Positions 27,630 through 36,516 are shown, numbered from the stretch's first letter. The stretch: 64,000 nt of DNA from Bacteroidales bacterium (GCA_016290295.1 JAEETJ010000001.1:1-64000); one strand, 5' to 3'. Notes: generated by a model from the sequence alone, not told the origin. Made by a program: numbers and translations.

Positions 27630-29135
27630 TCAAAAAGTACGGACACTACGTACATTAAAAAAATCATGATACGTAGCCCATTCTTCTAAATCTCCATCGT
27701 TGTGCAATGCATACGCACAATCAGCACATCCATAACCGCCTGTCTTTGTTGACGACCAATAGTAATAATAGTTGTCCATTGGAAATGGAGTACCACCCAC
27801 TATTTGCAAGGATGCATTTATGGTGACCATTTTAGGATATAGCAGACACAACTGACCAGCCGCAGGCAGGTACCAACCGTTGGCTATATCAACTGAATAG
27901 GCCGCTGGATAAGTCGAGGAGTCACCCGCAGCACGAATACATTCAGTGTTGGCGTATCCATTCAAATCGTAAATGGCATTACGGGCGTATGAATAGCCTG
28001 TCAAGCATGGTAAATTACCATGGTTTGATGACCACTGTATATGACTAGCTTGGTCATGCAGGTGCACAGCCCAGCCGTGTTCATTTGTGGTGTCCACATA
28101 AAACACAATTCCCATGGCCGTCTTTCCTGCCACAGGCCAAGAGGATGGCTTCACAATACTGCTGTCTGTACAGAGTATATCTCCCACCGCAATAGGTGGC
28201 GTACGTATCTCTGGTATGCTGAGAGTGGTCACATTAGCCTGCATCACAACACTATCCCCAAGACATATTGTATCAGCACTGGATATAATATCAATCTTAC
28301 CGGCTATTGTCAACTCCAATGTCACCACACTGTCGCAGCCATTGGCGGCTGTGAAGGTCTGGGTGTAGCTTCCACTTTCATAATAAGTAATACCGTTCCA
28401 TGTATAACTTTCATATACAACAGCTGAAAATGTCGAAGTTTTTACAGGTTTAATGGTAAGCCATAAGGTAAGTGGAGAACTGCAACCGTCCGTAGTCAAC
28501 GGGCGACTACGAACAAGGTCGCACACTATACTCGTTTCCTCCGCCGTAAGGCTGTATCCATAGCCCTCATAGCCAGCCCCCTGGCACAGGGTGTCATGAA
28601 TAACTTGCGATGCACCCGTACCCACAATCACAATATGTTCTGTAGTAGCACTACAGCCATAATCGGTAGTAGCAGTCACCGTATAAGTGGTCGTTTGCGT
28701 GGGAAATACCGTGATATACGGCTGCGTACTGCCCGTGTTCCATTGATAAGTCAACGTTGTGTCATACGCTATTGAAGGAGGGTTAACCACAACCTCTGAA
28801 TGTTCTCCCAAGGCATGTACTACAACACTTTGACCCGCACAAATTTCAGAAGGTTGCGCAAGAGTACCAAGTATGGGGGTACCCACCACCAAAAGTTGCA
28901 ATACTCGCACACTGTCACAACCCTGTACAGTGGTAAAATGTTCGGTATAGGTAAACCAACCGACACTGTCCTGTCGCGCTAAATTAAATCCATATCGATG
29001 ATAATCGTTCCCCGAACATAAAGTGTCCCTGTATAAGAAATGATAGGCATTAATGTCCGTGGAATCGGAGCACTGGGCAACAGCATCCACCCAACCGCAA
29101 CAAAACAACAGCAAAACACTTAACCACCTTCTCAT
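27630..29135 (-). CDS. Surface protein ending in a DUF1566-like domain, no sorting signal
   Basis: 501 residues from the preferred start at 29135 (MRRWLSVLLLFCCGWVDAVA, a clear signal peptide); an upstream in-frame ATG at 29165 would put ten extra polar residues before it. Ig/PKD-like repeats carry DTLCSGNDYHRYGF, VQGCDSVRVL and DTLCQGAGYEGYGY. The C-terminal 185 residues form the DUF1566-like domain (VGDILCTDSS, MGIVFYVD, HGWAVHLHD, WYLPAAGQL, YYWSSTK, VRSVRTF). No T9SS tail is present. It is cotranscribed with the type B protein (64-base gap) and is the counterpart of the partial gene at 1-975. Confidence 0.82.
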   Translation of the reverse strand: MRRWLSVLLLFCCGWVDAVAQCSDSTDINAYHFLYRDTLCSGNDYHRYGFNLARQDSVGWFTYTEHFTTVQGCDSVRVLQLLVVGTPILGTLAQPSEICAGQSVVVHALGEHSEVVVNPPSIAYDTTLTYQWNTGSTQPYITVFPTQTTTYTVTATTDYGCSATTEHIVIVGTGASQVIHDTLCQGAGYEGYGYSLTAEETSIVCDLVRSRPLTTDGCSSPLTLWLTIKPVKTSTFSAVVYESYTWNGITYYESGSYTQTFTAANGCDSVVTLELTIAGKIDIISSADTICLGDSVVMQANVTTLSIPEIRTPPIAVGDILCTDSSIVKPSSWPVAGKTAMGIVFYVDTTNEHGWAVHLHDQASHIQWSSNHGNLPCLTGYSYARNAIYDLNGYANTECIRAAGDSSTYPAAYSVDIANGWYLPAAGQLCLLYPKMVTINASLQIVGGTPFPMDNYYYYWSSTKTGGYGCADCAYALHNDGDLEEWATYHDFFNVRSVRTF

Positions 29136-29197
29136 TTTATCGCCATTATTTTCATACTTATACAATCAGCTCTAACCACCCCATATTAATATCTTTG

Positions 29198-29205
29198 CAA
29201 AATTA
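29198..29205 (-). promoter_or_regulatory. -7 promoter box TAATTTTG for the second surface module
   Basis: On the minus strand TAATTTTG lies 62 bases before the preferred start at 29135, supporting that start. Confidence 0.5.
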
Positions 29206-29289
29206 CACAAATTTTCCAAATAACAAATATAGGATCACAGCTACCGTATGAAATTTTTCGGCTGTAACTCCGGCGACTAAATCTTTTGA

Positions 29290-30303
29290 TTACCTTAGGT
29301 ATTCCGCAATCTTCACCACGGCGGAGCGGGCATCGGTGAGGGTGTCGTTGAGCGACATGGGGCGCTTGCAACTGCCCGCCACAAACAACCCCGGCTGGGC
29401 CGTCTCATTGTCACGCAGATGCGGGTTCATCGTGGTGGCAAAGCCATACGAATCAGCACAATTGCACTGCCGTGTCAGCATTTTCGTTCCTTCCGACGGC
29501 TCCATGCCCACCATCAGCACCAGCAAGTCGGCACTCATCTTCAGCGGCAAGCCCACCAGCGTGTCTTCCGACTTAATCTGGATTTTGCCATCGTAGGTTG
29601 ATGCCGCCTCGGAGATACGGCCACGGACATAGCGTACTCCGTATTTCTCCTGCGACTCGCGGTACATTTCCTCGAAACCACCGCCCCACATACGCAAATC
29701 CATGTAGAAAATATAAGTTTCCACCTCAGGCAAAAGTTTCCTCAGCTCTATGGCCTGTTTTACGGCCGTCACGCAGCAAACTTTCGAGCAGTAATGGTTG
29801 CCCGACTTCTCATCACGCGAGCCCACACACTGCAAAAAAACAATCTTCTTGGGGGTATCGCCAACGGCATTGAGGACTTTCCCTTCCTTGATTTTCTTTT
29901 CCATATCGATGGAAGTAATCACTCCAGGATAAATGCCATAACCCAACTCTTCTTTCCGATGGGCATCAAACACCTTGTAACCTGTGGTCATCAACACCGC
30001 ATCAGCCGTATAGCTGGTTCCTTCAGCATCCTGCAACTGCCAGCCACCATCCTGTTCCGTCACCGACTTCACCTCCTTGCCCGACAACAACTTGATGTTA
30101 TCCCTATTGAGTTTTGCCTCTAAAATTTCCACTAAATCGTCCGCTGCTGAAAAATCAGGGAAAAGGAACGCTTTGTCCCTCAGATTATCCAGCGTAGAGG
30201 CCGATTTCTCGAAAAGCAGGATTTCGGTTTCTTCCTTGGCAGCCAATATCGAAGCTGCTTCTATACCGGCCGGTCCGGCACCTATGATTGCGATGGTTTT
30301 CAT
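29290..30303 (-). CDS. HdrA-like FAD-dependent oxidoreductase
   Basis: 337 residues. It opens with a dinucleotide-binding motif AIIGAGPAGIEAASIL (residues 5-20) and an Asp/Glu-led second strand ILLFEKS. The HdrA signature FLQCVGSRDEKSGNHYCSKVCC lies near 155-177, with YMDLRMWGGGFEEMYRESQEKYGVRYVRGR next. The C-terminus has LFVAGSCKRPMSLNDTLTDARSA, the second FAD contact. It is only about half the length of methanogen HdrA, lacking the extra ferredoxin domains. Role by family: flavin relay in an Hdr-like electron transfer complex. It is the last gene of the minus-strand directon. Confidence 0.87.
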   Translation of the reverse strand: MKTIAIIGAGPAGIEAASILAAKEETEILLFEKSASTLDNLRDKAFLFPDFSAADDLVEILEAKLNRDNIKLLSGKEVKSVTEQDGGWQLQDAEGTSYTADAVLMTTGYKVFDAHRKEELGYGIYPGVITSIDMEKKIKEGKVLNAVGDTPKKIVFLQCVGSRDEKSGNHYCSKVCCVTAVKQAIELRKLLPEVETYIFYMDLRMWGGGFEEMYRESQEKYGVRYVRGRISEAASTYDGKIQIKSEDTLVGLPLKMSADLLVLMVGMEPSEGTKMLTRQCNCADSYGFATTMNPHLRDNETAQPGLFVAGSCKRPMSLNDTLTDARSAVVKIAEYLR

Positions 30304-30503
30304 TATATGTCTTTTTTTACATTTTTATATCCCCCACACTGCGCTTCGCTTATGTGGGGTTATTGAAATTCAACCTCTTCGAGGTCGTTTTATTTTTAGT
30401 TCTCCTTCTTCAAATTCCAGTTCTTAAACTCAATTTGCACATTTACTAATTAACTAATTTGCTAATTTTTCATTGGCACATTAGCACATTGTTAATTAGC
30501 ACA
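30304..30503. repeat. Repeat-filled gap between hdrA- and hdrB-like genes
   Basis: Contains a CCCCACA/TGTGGGG hairpin, a mini-hairpin ACCTCTTCGAGGT, TTAGTTCTCC/TTCTTAAAC words and ACATTAGCACATT-type repeat units running up to the stop codon of the next gene. No ORF. Confidence 0.65.
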
Positions 30504-31568
30504 TTAAACTTTCAGCACCGTCGGCTTATCCGGCATGGAGAGCACCTTGCCCGACACGCCTTTGTACTTTTCATCAGGATTGTAGGCAATGCCGATTTTG
30601 TTCAGTAAAGTCTCGCACTGCACCTGATGCAGCTGCAAGCCCAACACCCACGGATCATAGCCTAACAGCAAGCCCGTCAATTCCTCGTAGGTGAGCACCG
30701 GAATGCCATAGCCGTCCTTGTCGTAGGTTTTGTGCTCCAGCTCGGCGATGGTGTACTGCCACTTGTCCAAAAACATGCCGCAACCCGGACAGTTGGTGAG
30801 GATAAAGTCAGGCTCGTAGGGTTCCATCGACTCGAACTTCTTCTTGGAGTTGGCCACCGAATAGCCACGGTTTTCCTGCACCAGATACTGGCGGAAACCG
30901 AAACCACAGCAATGGCGTCTTTCGGGATAGTCAATCACCTCACCGCCCCAAGCCTCAATCATGCCCGACAGCACATGCGGGAACTCCGACTTGCCCACGC
31001 CCTTCTCGGGGAATATCTTGGCATAGTGGCAACCTACATGCTCCACAGCCCGCAAGGGTTTGCCCGTAAAGCGGTTCACCAGCTGGTATTTCATTTTCGG
31101 TTTCAGCTCGTTTCTGAATTTAAAAATGATATCAGAAGGATGGGCAATATTCTTGGGCAGCTCAAACTCACGGCCAGTAGCCTCACGCAAGTATTTGCGA
31201 GCCTGTTCCAACAAAGCGGGATCATGCTTCCACATCTCCACCATCTCGGTGAACACACCGAACGAGGTGACACATGAGGGCACATAGTTCTCGTAGCCAT
31301 CTTCCGTCATCAGTGAGAACAGGCGGGCCACCACCGTCATTGTGGTCTCAATCGGCACCACATCCGAGTGATAGCCGATACCCGTACAGGTATGCTGGTT
31401 GGCCTCATCCTTGATGTCCTTGCCCAACTCTTCCCTCATTATCTTCAGGAAAGCGGCCTCAGAGCCTGGAAAGAAAGTCTGACGGATACAACTTCTCTCG
31501 TAGAAGTAATGGTCGTCAGCGATCTCCTTTTGATATTCGTTCCAGAAACGTTTTGGAATCTCACTCAT
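30504..31568 (-). CDS. HdrB-like CCG-domain iron-sulfur protein
   Basis: 354 residues. The C-terminal CCG motif is complete: Cys180, Cys220-Cys221 (HCCGFGF) and Cys260/Cys263 (NCPGCG), spacing CX39CCX38CX2C, as needed for a non-cubane 4Fe-4S cluster of the HdrB type. The N-terminal motif is degenerate (SCIRQ at 27, then TCTG at 61 rather than CCG), so a second such cluster is doubtful. Role by family: active-site subunit reducing a disulfide or passing electrons between the flavoprotein and a thiol/disulfide pair. The physiological substrate is unknown. Neighbours are HdrA-like, HdrC-like and membrane FeS proteins. Confidence 0.85.
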   Translation of the reverse strand: MSEIPKRFWNEYQKEIADDHYFYERSCIRQTFFPGSEAAFLKIMREELGKDIKDEANQHTCTGIGYHSDVVPIETTMTVVARLFSLMTEDGYENYVPSCVTSFGVFTEMVEMWKHDPALLEQARKYLREATGREFELPKNIAHPSDIIFKFRNELKPKMKYQLVNRFTGKPLRAVEHVGCHYAKIFPEKGVGKSEFPHVLSGMIEAWGGEVIDYPERRHCCGFGFRQYLVQENRGYSVANSKKKFESMEPYEPDFILTNCPGCGMFLDKWQYTIAELEHKTYDKDGYGIPVLTYEELTGLLLGYDPWVLGLQLHQVQCETLLNKIGIAYNPDEKYKGVSGKVLSMPDKPTVLKV

Positions 31569-31702
31569 TATAGTTTACAGTTAATAATTAACAATGAATA
31601 ATTAATAGTTTTTCTCCCCTCAAACACGCAGTGCGAGACTCCCCTTTCATGCGAAGCATGACTCCCCTCGAACGAAGTGAGACTCCCCCACCTATCACTA
31701 CC
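31569..31702. repeat. Heptamer plus CTCCCCT-hairpin array
   Basis: TTAATAA/TTAACAA words (31575-31610) are followed by CTCCCCT units separated by mini-hairpins: CACGCAGTG, TCATGCGAAGCATGA and a CGAACGAAGTGAG segment. It lies inside the presumed operon. Confidence 0.75.
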
Positions 31703-33475
31703 CTATCCAATGCTTCGGCTCACCAGCTCCGCTACATCCATCACCTTTGCATCAGTAGCGCGGGTGAAGGCCTTCTTGCACATCGGACAAGCCGTGCATA
31801 TCAGGTCAGGATTGCCCGCTTGCAGGTTCTCCAAAGCGGCATTGCGAATCTTCTCCTGCTGTTCCAGCTCAATCACCGTGTTGCCCAGATTGAAGCCACA
31901 GCATAAGCTATGCTCGCGTTCCTCGGGCGTCTCCATCAGCATCGCCACACTGTTCAGCACATCACGGGGTTCCTGGTAAATGCCACAGCCACGGCCCAAT
32001 TCGCAGGGATCGTGATAGGTCACCTTCAGCGACGCATCCTTGTTCACCTTCAACTTACCGCTCTTAATCAGCTCCGCGATATATTCCGTATGATGCATCA
32101 CCTTGATGGGCAGCTTGTATTCTTTAGTAAACGACTGATAACAAATCGGGCAGGAAGTGACCAACAACGTAGCGTGTGACTGCACAATCAGCTGGGTATT
32201 TTTCCTACGTAAATCAGCAGCCTGCGTATGGAAACCCTGTTGCATCAGCGGACGTCCACAGCAAATCGTTGCATCCTTGTCCATATACCAGTACTTCTGC
32301 CCCACCGTCTCGAAAATCTTCTCCATGGCCTCGGGAATACCTGGAGTCAAGTGCGACATACAGCCCGCGAAATACACCACACGGTCCATGGCGTTAAAGG
32401 GCCGCACCGTGTCCAAATAGCGATAATTGTTCTTGGTATCGAGCTCTTTCTTATCGCGCATCTGGCGACGGATGGCCATTAAATCGAGCTGCACCGGACA
32501 ATCACTTGCGCAACGACTGCACATCAGGCAGTTATCAGCAATCTCATCCTTTAGCATTTTATAACGGATATCACGCAAGAAATACACTGATTGTACTCCC
32601 TTGATATCCAGTTGTTTATTCAGCGGACAAGCGTCAATGCAAATACCACAGCGCGAACAAGCACTCAGTTCGTACATGGTATAACCCGACTTCTGCTCAT
32701 TTTCCTTCACTCCCAAGCGGCGGAAGAAAATCAGGAATACCTCGGTGAAGATGTGCATGTAACGGGAGAAAGGCATGGACACAAAGAACACGCCCAAAGC
32801 CAAGGAATATAGCAGCCAGCAGATATATTCCACATACACATTGGCGAAAGGCAGGATGTCGCCTATCGTTTGCGTGAGGAAACCGCCGTTATGATACATA
32901 GCTGCCGTCACACTCTCTGACAGTAATCTGAAGGGGAAAATACACCACAGCGACACCTTGGCGAAGCGGTCGAAAATCACATGCTTGGTGACCTTCTTCA
33001 TGCCCACAATACGACTGTAAATCATCTTCACAAAGGCGATAGCGATACCCGACAGCACAAAAAGCAGCAGTCCGTCCATCACCTGCGTAAAAATAGCTGC
33101 GGAGGCGAATGTATTATGGTCATGCTGGAAGAAGCGGTAGAAGATGGCCACCCAGAATGGCTTGCTGCCATGGATGCCCAATTCCGCCTCGAAAAAACCT
33201 ACCACAATCAGCAGAAACCATCCGAAGGCGATGCTGGCATGCATATAACCCAACACAAGGTTCCGCTTGAAAATACGGCGGTGCAGCAGCGACTCCATGA
33301 CAATCTCCCAGATAGCCGGCAAAAACTTCCAAGAGAGGATATTTTTCTTGATAATAGCCCGCTGCAAACGGTCAAAGCCGCGATACCACCTGATATACTT
33401 CCAAATACAGATGGCAAACAGCAGCACTACGCCGATGCAGAACGGAATCACAAAGGGACTGAAATACTTACTCAT
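31703..33475 (-). CDS. Membrane-anchored (4Fe-4S)2/CCG-domain reductase, DsrMK/HdrDE-like fusion
   Basis: 590 residues. The first 250 or so contain five to six membrane helices, arranged like a NarI/DsrM-type quinone-interacting subunit. A ferredoxin-like pair follows: CSRCGICIDACP (about 272) and CLMCSRCASDCP (about 318). Two CCG modules complete it: FAGC...CCGRPL...SCPICYQ (about 375-445) and DPCELG...CCGFNLG...ACPMC (about 495-570). The family logic is quinone or menaquinone electrons passed through iron-sulfur clusters to a disulfide site, or the reverse. It overlaps the next upstream gene by 8 bases, so it is cotranslated with the HdrC-like proteins. Confidence 0.85.
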   Translation of the reverse strand: MSKYFSPFVIPFCIGVVLLFAICIWKYIRWYRGFDRLQRAIIKKNILSWKFLPAIWEIVMESLLHRRIFKRNLVLGYMHASIAFGWFLLIVVGFFEAELGIHGSKPFWVAIFYRFFQHDHNTFASAAIFTQVMDGLLLFVLSGIAIAFVKMIYSRIVGMKKVTKHVIFDRFAKVSLWCIFPFRLLSESVTAAMYHNGGFLTQTIGDILPFANVYVEYICWLLYSLALGVFFVSMPFSRYMHIFTEVFLIFFRRLGVKENEQKSGYTMYELSACSRCGICIDACPLNKQLDIKGVQSVYFLRDIRYKMLKDEIADNCLMCSRCASDCPVQLDLMAIRRQMRDKKELDTKNNYRYLDTVRPFNAMDRVVYFAGCMSHLTPGIPEAMEKIFETVGQKYWYMDKDATICCGRPLMQQGFHTQAADLRRKNTQLIVQSHATLLVTSCPICYQSFTKEYKLPIKVMHHTEYIAELIKSGKLKVNKDASLKVTYHDPCELGRGCGIYQEPRDVLNSVAMLMETPEEREHSLCCGFNLGNTVIELEQQEKIRNAALENLQAGNPDLICTACPMCKKAFTRATDAKVMDVAELVSRSIG

Positions 33476-33821
33476 TGTCTTTCCGTTTTGGGTCTGTCAA
33501 TATTTTTTTCATATTCATAATCATCGAACGAAGATTTACCCCACGGGGGCACACCAAGGTGCATTTTCCACATAACATGCAGGGTCTCAGTTCTTTTTCC
33601 AAATCCTGATACTGCTGCATTCTGAACAAAGAATGAATCCTTCGGATGTTATAATCGGTGAACTGACGGGCAGAGCAAGTAGCCGAGCAGGCACCGCAAT
33701 TCATGCAGCGCTTGAATGATGGCACCTCTGCCTCCAACTGTTTCAACAGCCGGTTATCCGCCACATCCATGTTGATAGAACGCGGTGTTGAGATGGCAAA
33801 ACCAAATTTCAGATTTCTCAT
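33468..33821 (-). CDS. HdrC-like 4Fe-4S dicluster protein (short)
   Basis: 117 residues. Two ferredoxin-type sites: Cys39, 42, 45, 49 (CMNCGACSATC) and Cys81, 84, 87, 91 (CMLCGKCTLVC). Role by family: electron wire between HdrA-like flavoprotein and CCG subunits. The start overlaps the preceding gene's stop by four bases and its end overlaps the membrane protein by eight, which argues for translational coupling. The 17 residues before MDVADN are unusual; Met18 is an alternative start. Confidence 0.85.
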   Translation of the reverse strand: MRNLKFGFAISTPRSINMDVADNRLLKQLEAEVPSFKRCMNCGACSATCSARQFTDYNIRRIHSLFRMQQYQDLEKELRPCMLCGKCTLVCPRGVNLRSMIMNMKKILTDPKRKDNE

Positions 33822-34429
33822 TTCTCGCCCTCCAACACTTTTTTACGTAATTCCATGCCACCTGTCACCTCGAAAATTCTACGCACTTCCTCCAAGTTTT
33901 CCTCACGAATCTTACGAAGCGCACCGGGACCGTCACCATGATAGTTGGCACCTAATTTCGGGGCTATCTCTTCGATATTCTCACGATACCATGCCCAAAT
34001 GGGACCCTGTTCAGGATGATACTCTGGGTCAACCGTATCAGGATGTACACAATAACCAATATTCAAGATATTGGAGCCGCAACCTTTCATAATTTCCACC
34101 TGCTGACGCCCCATCACACTATCCTTGAAATAGCCTAACTCCTGTGAGCGTTTCCGCAAAACAGATATCACCTCTCCTGGAATATTTCCTCTCGGGCAGC
34201 GCGGCTTGCAAGACATGCACTGACCGCAGTACCAAATAGTTTCGGAGCGAAGCAGATTCTCAATTTCCGCCTCATCCTGCCGTTGAATCGTATCGCAGAT
34301 ACGGCGTGGATCGTAGTCATAGAACTCCGCCGCAGGACAGATAGCCGTGCAGACACCGCAGTTCATACAGGCTTTCAAGGCCTCCTCAAAGCGGATATCC
34401 TGCATCAGTAAATCATGCAAATTTCCCAT
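33818..34429 (-). CDS. HdrC-like 4Fe-4S dicluster protein
   Basis: 203 residues. First cluster: Cys21, 24, 27, 31 (CMNCGVCTAIC). Second cluster: Cys68, 71, 74, 78 (CGQCMSCKPRC). The stretch YDYDPRRICDTIQ between them is characteristic of HdrC. A long C-terminal extension (after residue 95) includes GCGSNILNIGYCVHPDTVDP and a helical tail, longer than plain HdrC. Role by family: electron transfer within the Hdr-like complex. It lies 2 bases after the VOC gene, so it is surely cotranscribed. Confidence 0.87.
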   Translation of the reverse strand: MGNLHDLLMQDIRFEEALKACMNCGVCTAICPAAEFYDYDPRRICDTIQRQDEAEIENLLRSETIWYCGQCMSCKPRCPRGNIPGEVISVLRKRSQELGYFKDSVMGRQQVEIMKGCGSNILNIGYCVHPDTVDPEYHPEQGPIWAWYRENIEEIAPKLGANYHGDGPGALRKIREENLEEVRRIFEVTGGMELRKKVLEGEK

Positions 34430-34431
34430 TT

Positions 34432-35514
34432 TTATTGCATTTTAATTCGATTGAATCTCATCAGCTTGTAGAAAAATTTCGGCAATGCCTTGGTACGGTC
34501 ACGCTTCAACAAGTCGATGAATAAATGAAGTTTACGGGCAACAGGTATTCTATAGGTCTCCACAAACTCTATCAACGTGCCATCGGGGTCCTCAATATAG
34601 GTAAAATGACCTGAAGCCTCGCCCATGTCGAACTGGCTCTGACCAGCACAGCTGTCCACCGTAAAGGGGAAGCCCTTGGACTGGCAATAAGCCTCCAACT
34701 CCCTCATGTTGATGGTATCCATGCAAATCTGGATATAACCAGGGTCACCCCAGTAGCGGCCTTCGAATATCTTGCGGGGCTGATGCTCCAAAGCTACCAC
34801 CAACTCAATATAGCCAGGACCGAAAAGACTTGAGAATGGGCCTTTCCTTGGCTGCTTGTTTGTCAGCAACACTCTTCTGTACTGCTGATCGCCAGCTCTA
34901 AGGAAAGCTAAATCCTCAAAAGTTCCCGTCTTGTCATACATAATGGTGTCGAAGCCCAGTATATCCTGATATACCACCAAGGCCTTTTCCACATCGGTCA
35001 CACCGACCATCATGCCAACCACACCACCTGAGGGATAGCCTGTTTTCACACAGACGAAATCATCCTCCACCGCCTGGAAATAGTTGCCAAAGGGGTCTTC
35101 GAGAAAGAAAGTCTTATGTCCGTCAGGAGCTATCGCAATCGGGCCCACCTTATCGTATTTCGACGTAAGTTGCTGATGAAAAGCCTCTATATCAAAGCAT
35201 CTTAACTTGGCCACAAATACCCCGAGGTCGCCAACTTGGATGTCAAAAGACACCGGCTGCGGTTTACGTTCGGAATACTGCCAAATCTCAAAACCAGCAC
35301 CGCCTTGCAGGTTGATAGCGACGCAGGCATGGCGTTTCTGCGGCGACTGTCCCGTGTAAGGCAACATGTGCTCCGCCACGGTATCATCTTCCAGAATCTT
35401 AATGTCCATCTGAAACATGTCGATATACCACTTCCAAGCCTGCTCGAAGTTCTCCACTCCGATACCAACTTGCTGGATTCCTGAAAAGAAATAGTTTTTG
35501 TTCATATATTTCAA
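34432..35514 (-). CDS. Double VOC-fold (glyoxalase/HPPD-like) protein
   Basis: 360 residues with two vicinal-oxygen-chelate modules: about 8-145 (QVGIGVENFEQAWKWYIDMF, then FFLEDPFGNYFQAV) and 155-320 (GMMVGVTDVEKALVVYQDILGF, then YIEDPDGTLIEFVE). The layout resembles 4-hydroxyphenylpyruvate dioxygenase-type proteins. The usual metal His residues at the start of each module are not evident (QQVGI and GMMVG; YIQIC in the later repeat), while the final Glu in LIEFVE is kept, so metal binding is uncertain. The basic C-terminal 40 residues are unusual for the fold. Its position between lipid-type enzymes and iron-sulfur genes suggests a shared pathway, function unknown. A start at Met4 is also possible. 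Confidence 0.75.
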   Translation of the reverse strand: MKYMNKNYFFSGIQQVGIGVENFEQAWKWYIDMFQMDIKILEDDTVAEHMLPYTGQSPQKRHACVAINLQGGAGFEIWQYSERKPQPVSFDIQVGDLGVFVAKLRCFDIEAFHQQLTSKYDKVGPIAIAPDGHKTFFLEDPFGNYFQAVEDDFVCVKTGYPSGGVVGMMVGVTDVEKALVVYQDILGFDTIMYDKTGTFEDLAFLRAGDQQYRRVLLTNKQPRKGPFSSLFGPGYIELVVALEHQPRKIFEGRYWGDPGYIQICMDTINMRELEAYCQSKGFPFTVDSCAGQSQFDMGEASGHFTYIEDPDGTLIEFVETYRIPVARKLHLFIDLLKRDRTKALPKFFYKLMRFNRIKMQ

Positions 35515-35701
35515 TGTGCTAATGTGCTAATCAAATTAAGAATTAAGAGTTAAGAATGTTGAATTGTTGAACTGTTGAATTGTTTATAGTTTTTAGTTCT
35601 TAATTCTTAGTTTTTAGTTCATCTCCCCTCGAACGCAGTGAGACTCCCCTTCATGCGCAGCATGACTCCCCTCGAGCACAAAGTGCGAGACTCCCCCATC
35701 A
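35515..35701. repeat. Heptamer plus CTCCCCT-hairpin array
   Basis: TTAAGAA/TTAAGAG and TTGAACTG/TTGAATTG words are followed by three CTCCCCT units with mini-hairpins, including TCATGCGCAGCATGA and GCACAAAGTGC. It sits between the SDR and VOC genes of the directon. Confidence 0.75.
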
Positions 35702-36505
35702 TTACATCGATTTAATGCTCCTCGCAATCCTCGCTGCCAGTCCCGGGAAGAAGCGCTTGATGTACGCCATCAGCAACTCCTTGCGGCCCACCAATATCTC
35801 GCGTTTCTTACGGTACACAGCCTTGACAATCTTGTTGGCAGCTTGCTCAGGAGTAACCCCGCCAGCCTGACCAGCATCTAATTTGCCATGACGGGAACCG
35901 TCTTTCTCCAAAGCATAGAAGGAAATGTTGGTTCTCACCCTGCCTGGGCAAACGATGGTAACACGAATGTTTTGGTTATAATACTCCGCCTGCACAGTCT
36001 CGAAAAAGCCGTACAAAGCATGCTTGGCCGACGAATAGGCGCAACGCAACGGAAAGCCGAACAAGCCAGCAATGCTGGTGGTTACCACTAACTGTCCCCC
36101 ACCCTGCGCAATCATCTTCGGCAGTACCACCTTGGTCAGAATTACTGGCGCATAATAGTCAATATCCATTACCTTGCGGATAACACTCATCTGCGTCTCA
36201 ATAGTAGTGGCACGCTGACTGATGCCCGCATTGTTATAGAACACGTCAATCCTGCCGAAGCTGTCCCAAGCTCTGGAGGCCAAGTCCTCCAACTGTTCAG
36301 TCTGCGACAAGTCAAAAGGCAGAATTTCCACCGCAGGAGCACCCAATGACAAGCATTTCTCCTTCACTTTCAAGAGGATATCCTCTTCTAAGGCGGTCAG
36401 AATCAGCTTGGCAGATTCCTGTGCAAAACGATAGGCTGTCGCCTCACCGATACCCGATGAGGAACCAGTGATCCAGACCACCTTATCCTGAAACCAATTA
36501 GTCAT
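35702..36505 (-). CDS. SDR-family NAD(P)-dependent oxidoreductase, candidate 3-ketocapnine reductase
   Basis: 267 residues. The cofactor motif TGSSSGIGEATA lies at residues 14-25, NNAGIS at about 90, catalytic Ser in VTTSIAGLFG (about 142) and the YSSAK pair (about 156-160). The C-terminus is basic and partly hydrophobic (KRFFPGLAARIARSIKSM), as in membrane-associated lipid ketoreductases. By family it reduces a ketone or oxidises an alcohol. The inference that it reduces the 3-keto product of the neighbouring alpha-oxoamine synthase rests on operon context: it starts 11 bases after the threonine-synthase-like gene. Confidence 0.85.
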   Translation of the reverse strand: MTNWFQDKVVWITGSSSGIGEATAYRFAQESAKLILTALEEDILLKVKEKCLSLGAPAVEILPFDLSQTEQLEDLASRAWDSFGRIDVFYNNAGISQRATTIETQMSVIRKVMDIDYYAPVILTKVVLPKMIAQGGGQLVVTTSIAGLFGFPLRCAYSSAKHALYGFFETVQAEYYNQNIRVTIVCPGRVRTNISFYALEKDGSRHGKLDAGQAGGVTPEQAANKIVKAVYRKKREILVGRKELLMAYIKRFFPGLAARIARSIKSM

Positions 36506-36516
36506 AAAAATTTGTT

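Noticed and set aside
29190..29197. Plus-strand TATCTTTG box
   Set aside because: It faces a gap with no plus-strand gene; the overlapping minus-strand TAATTTTG box is the plausible promoter.
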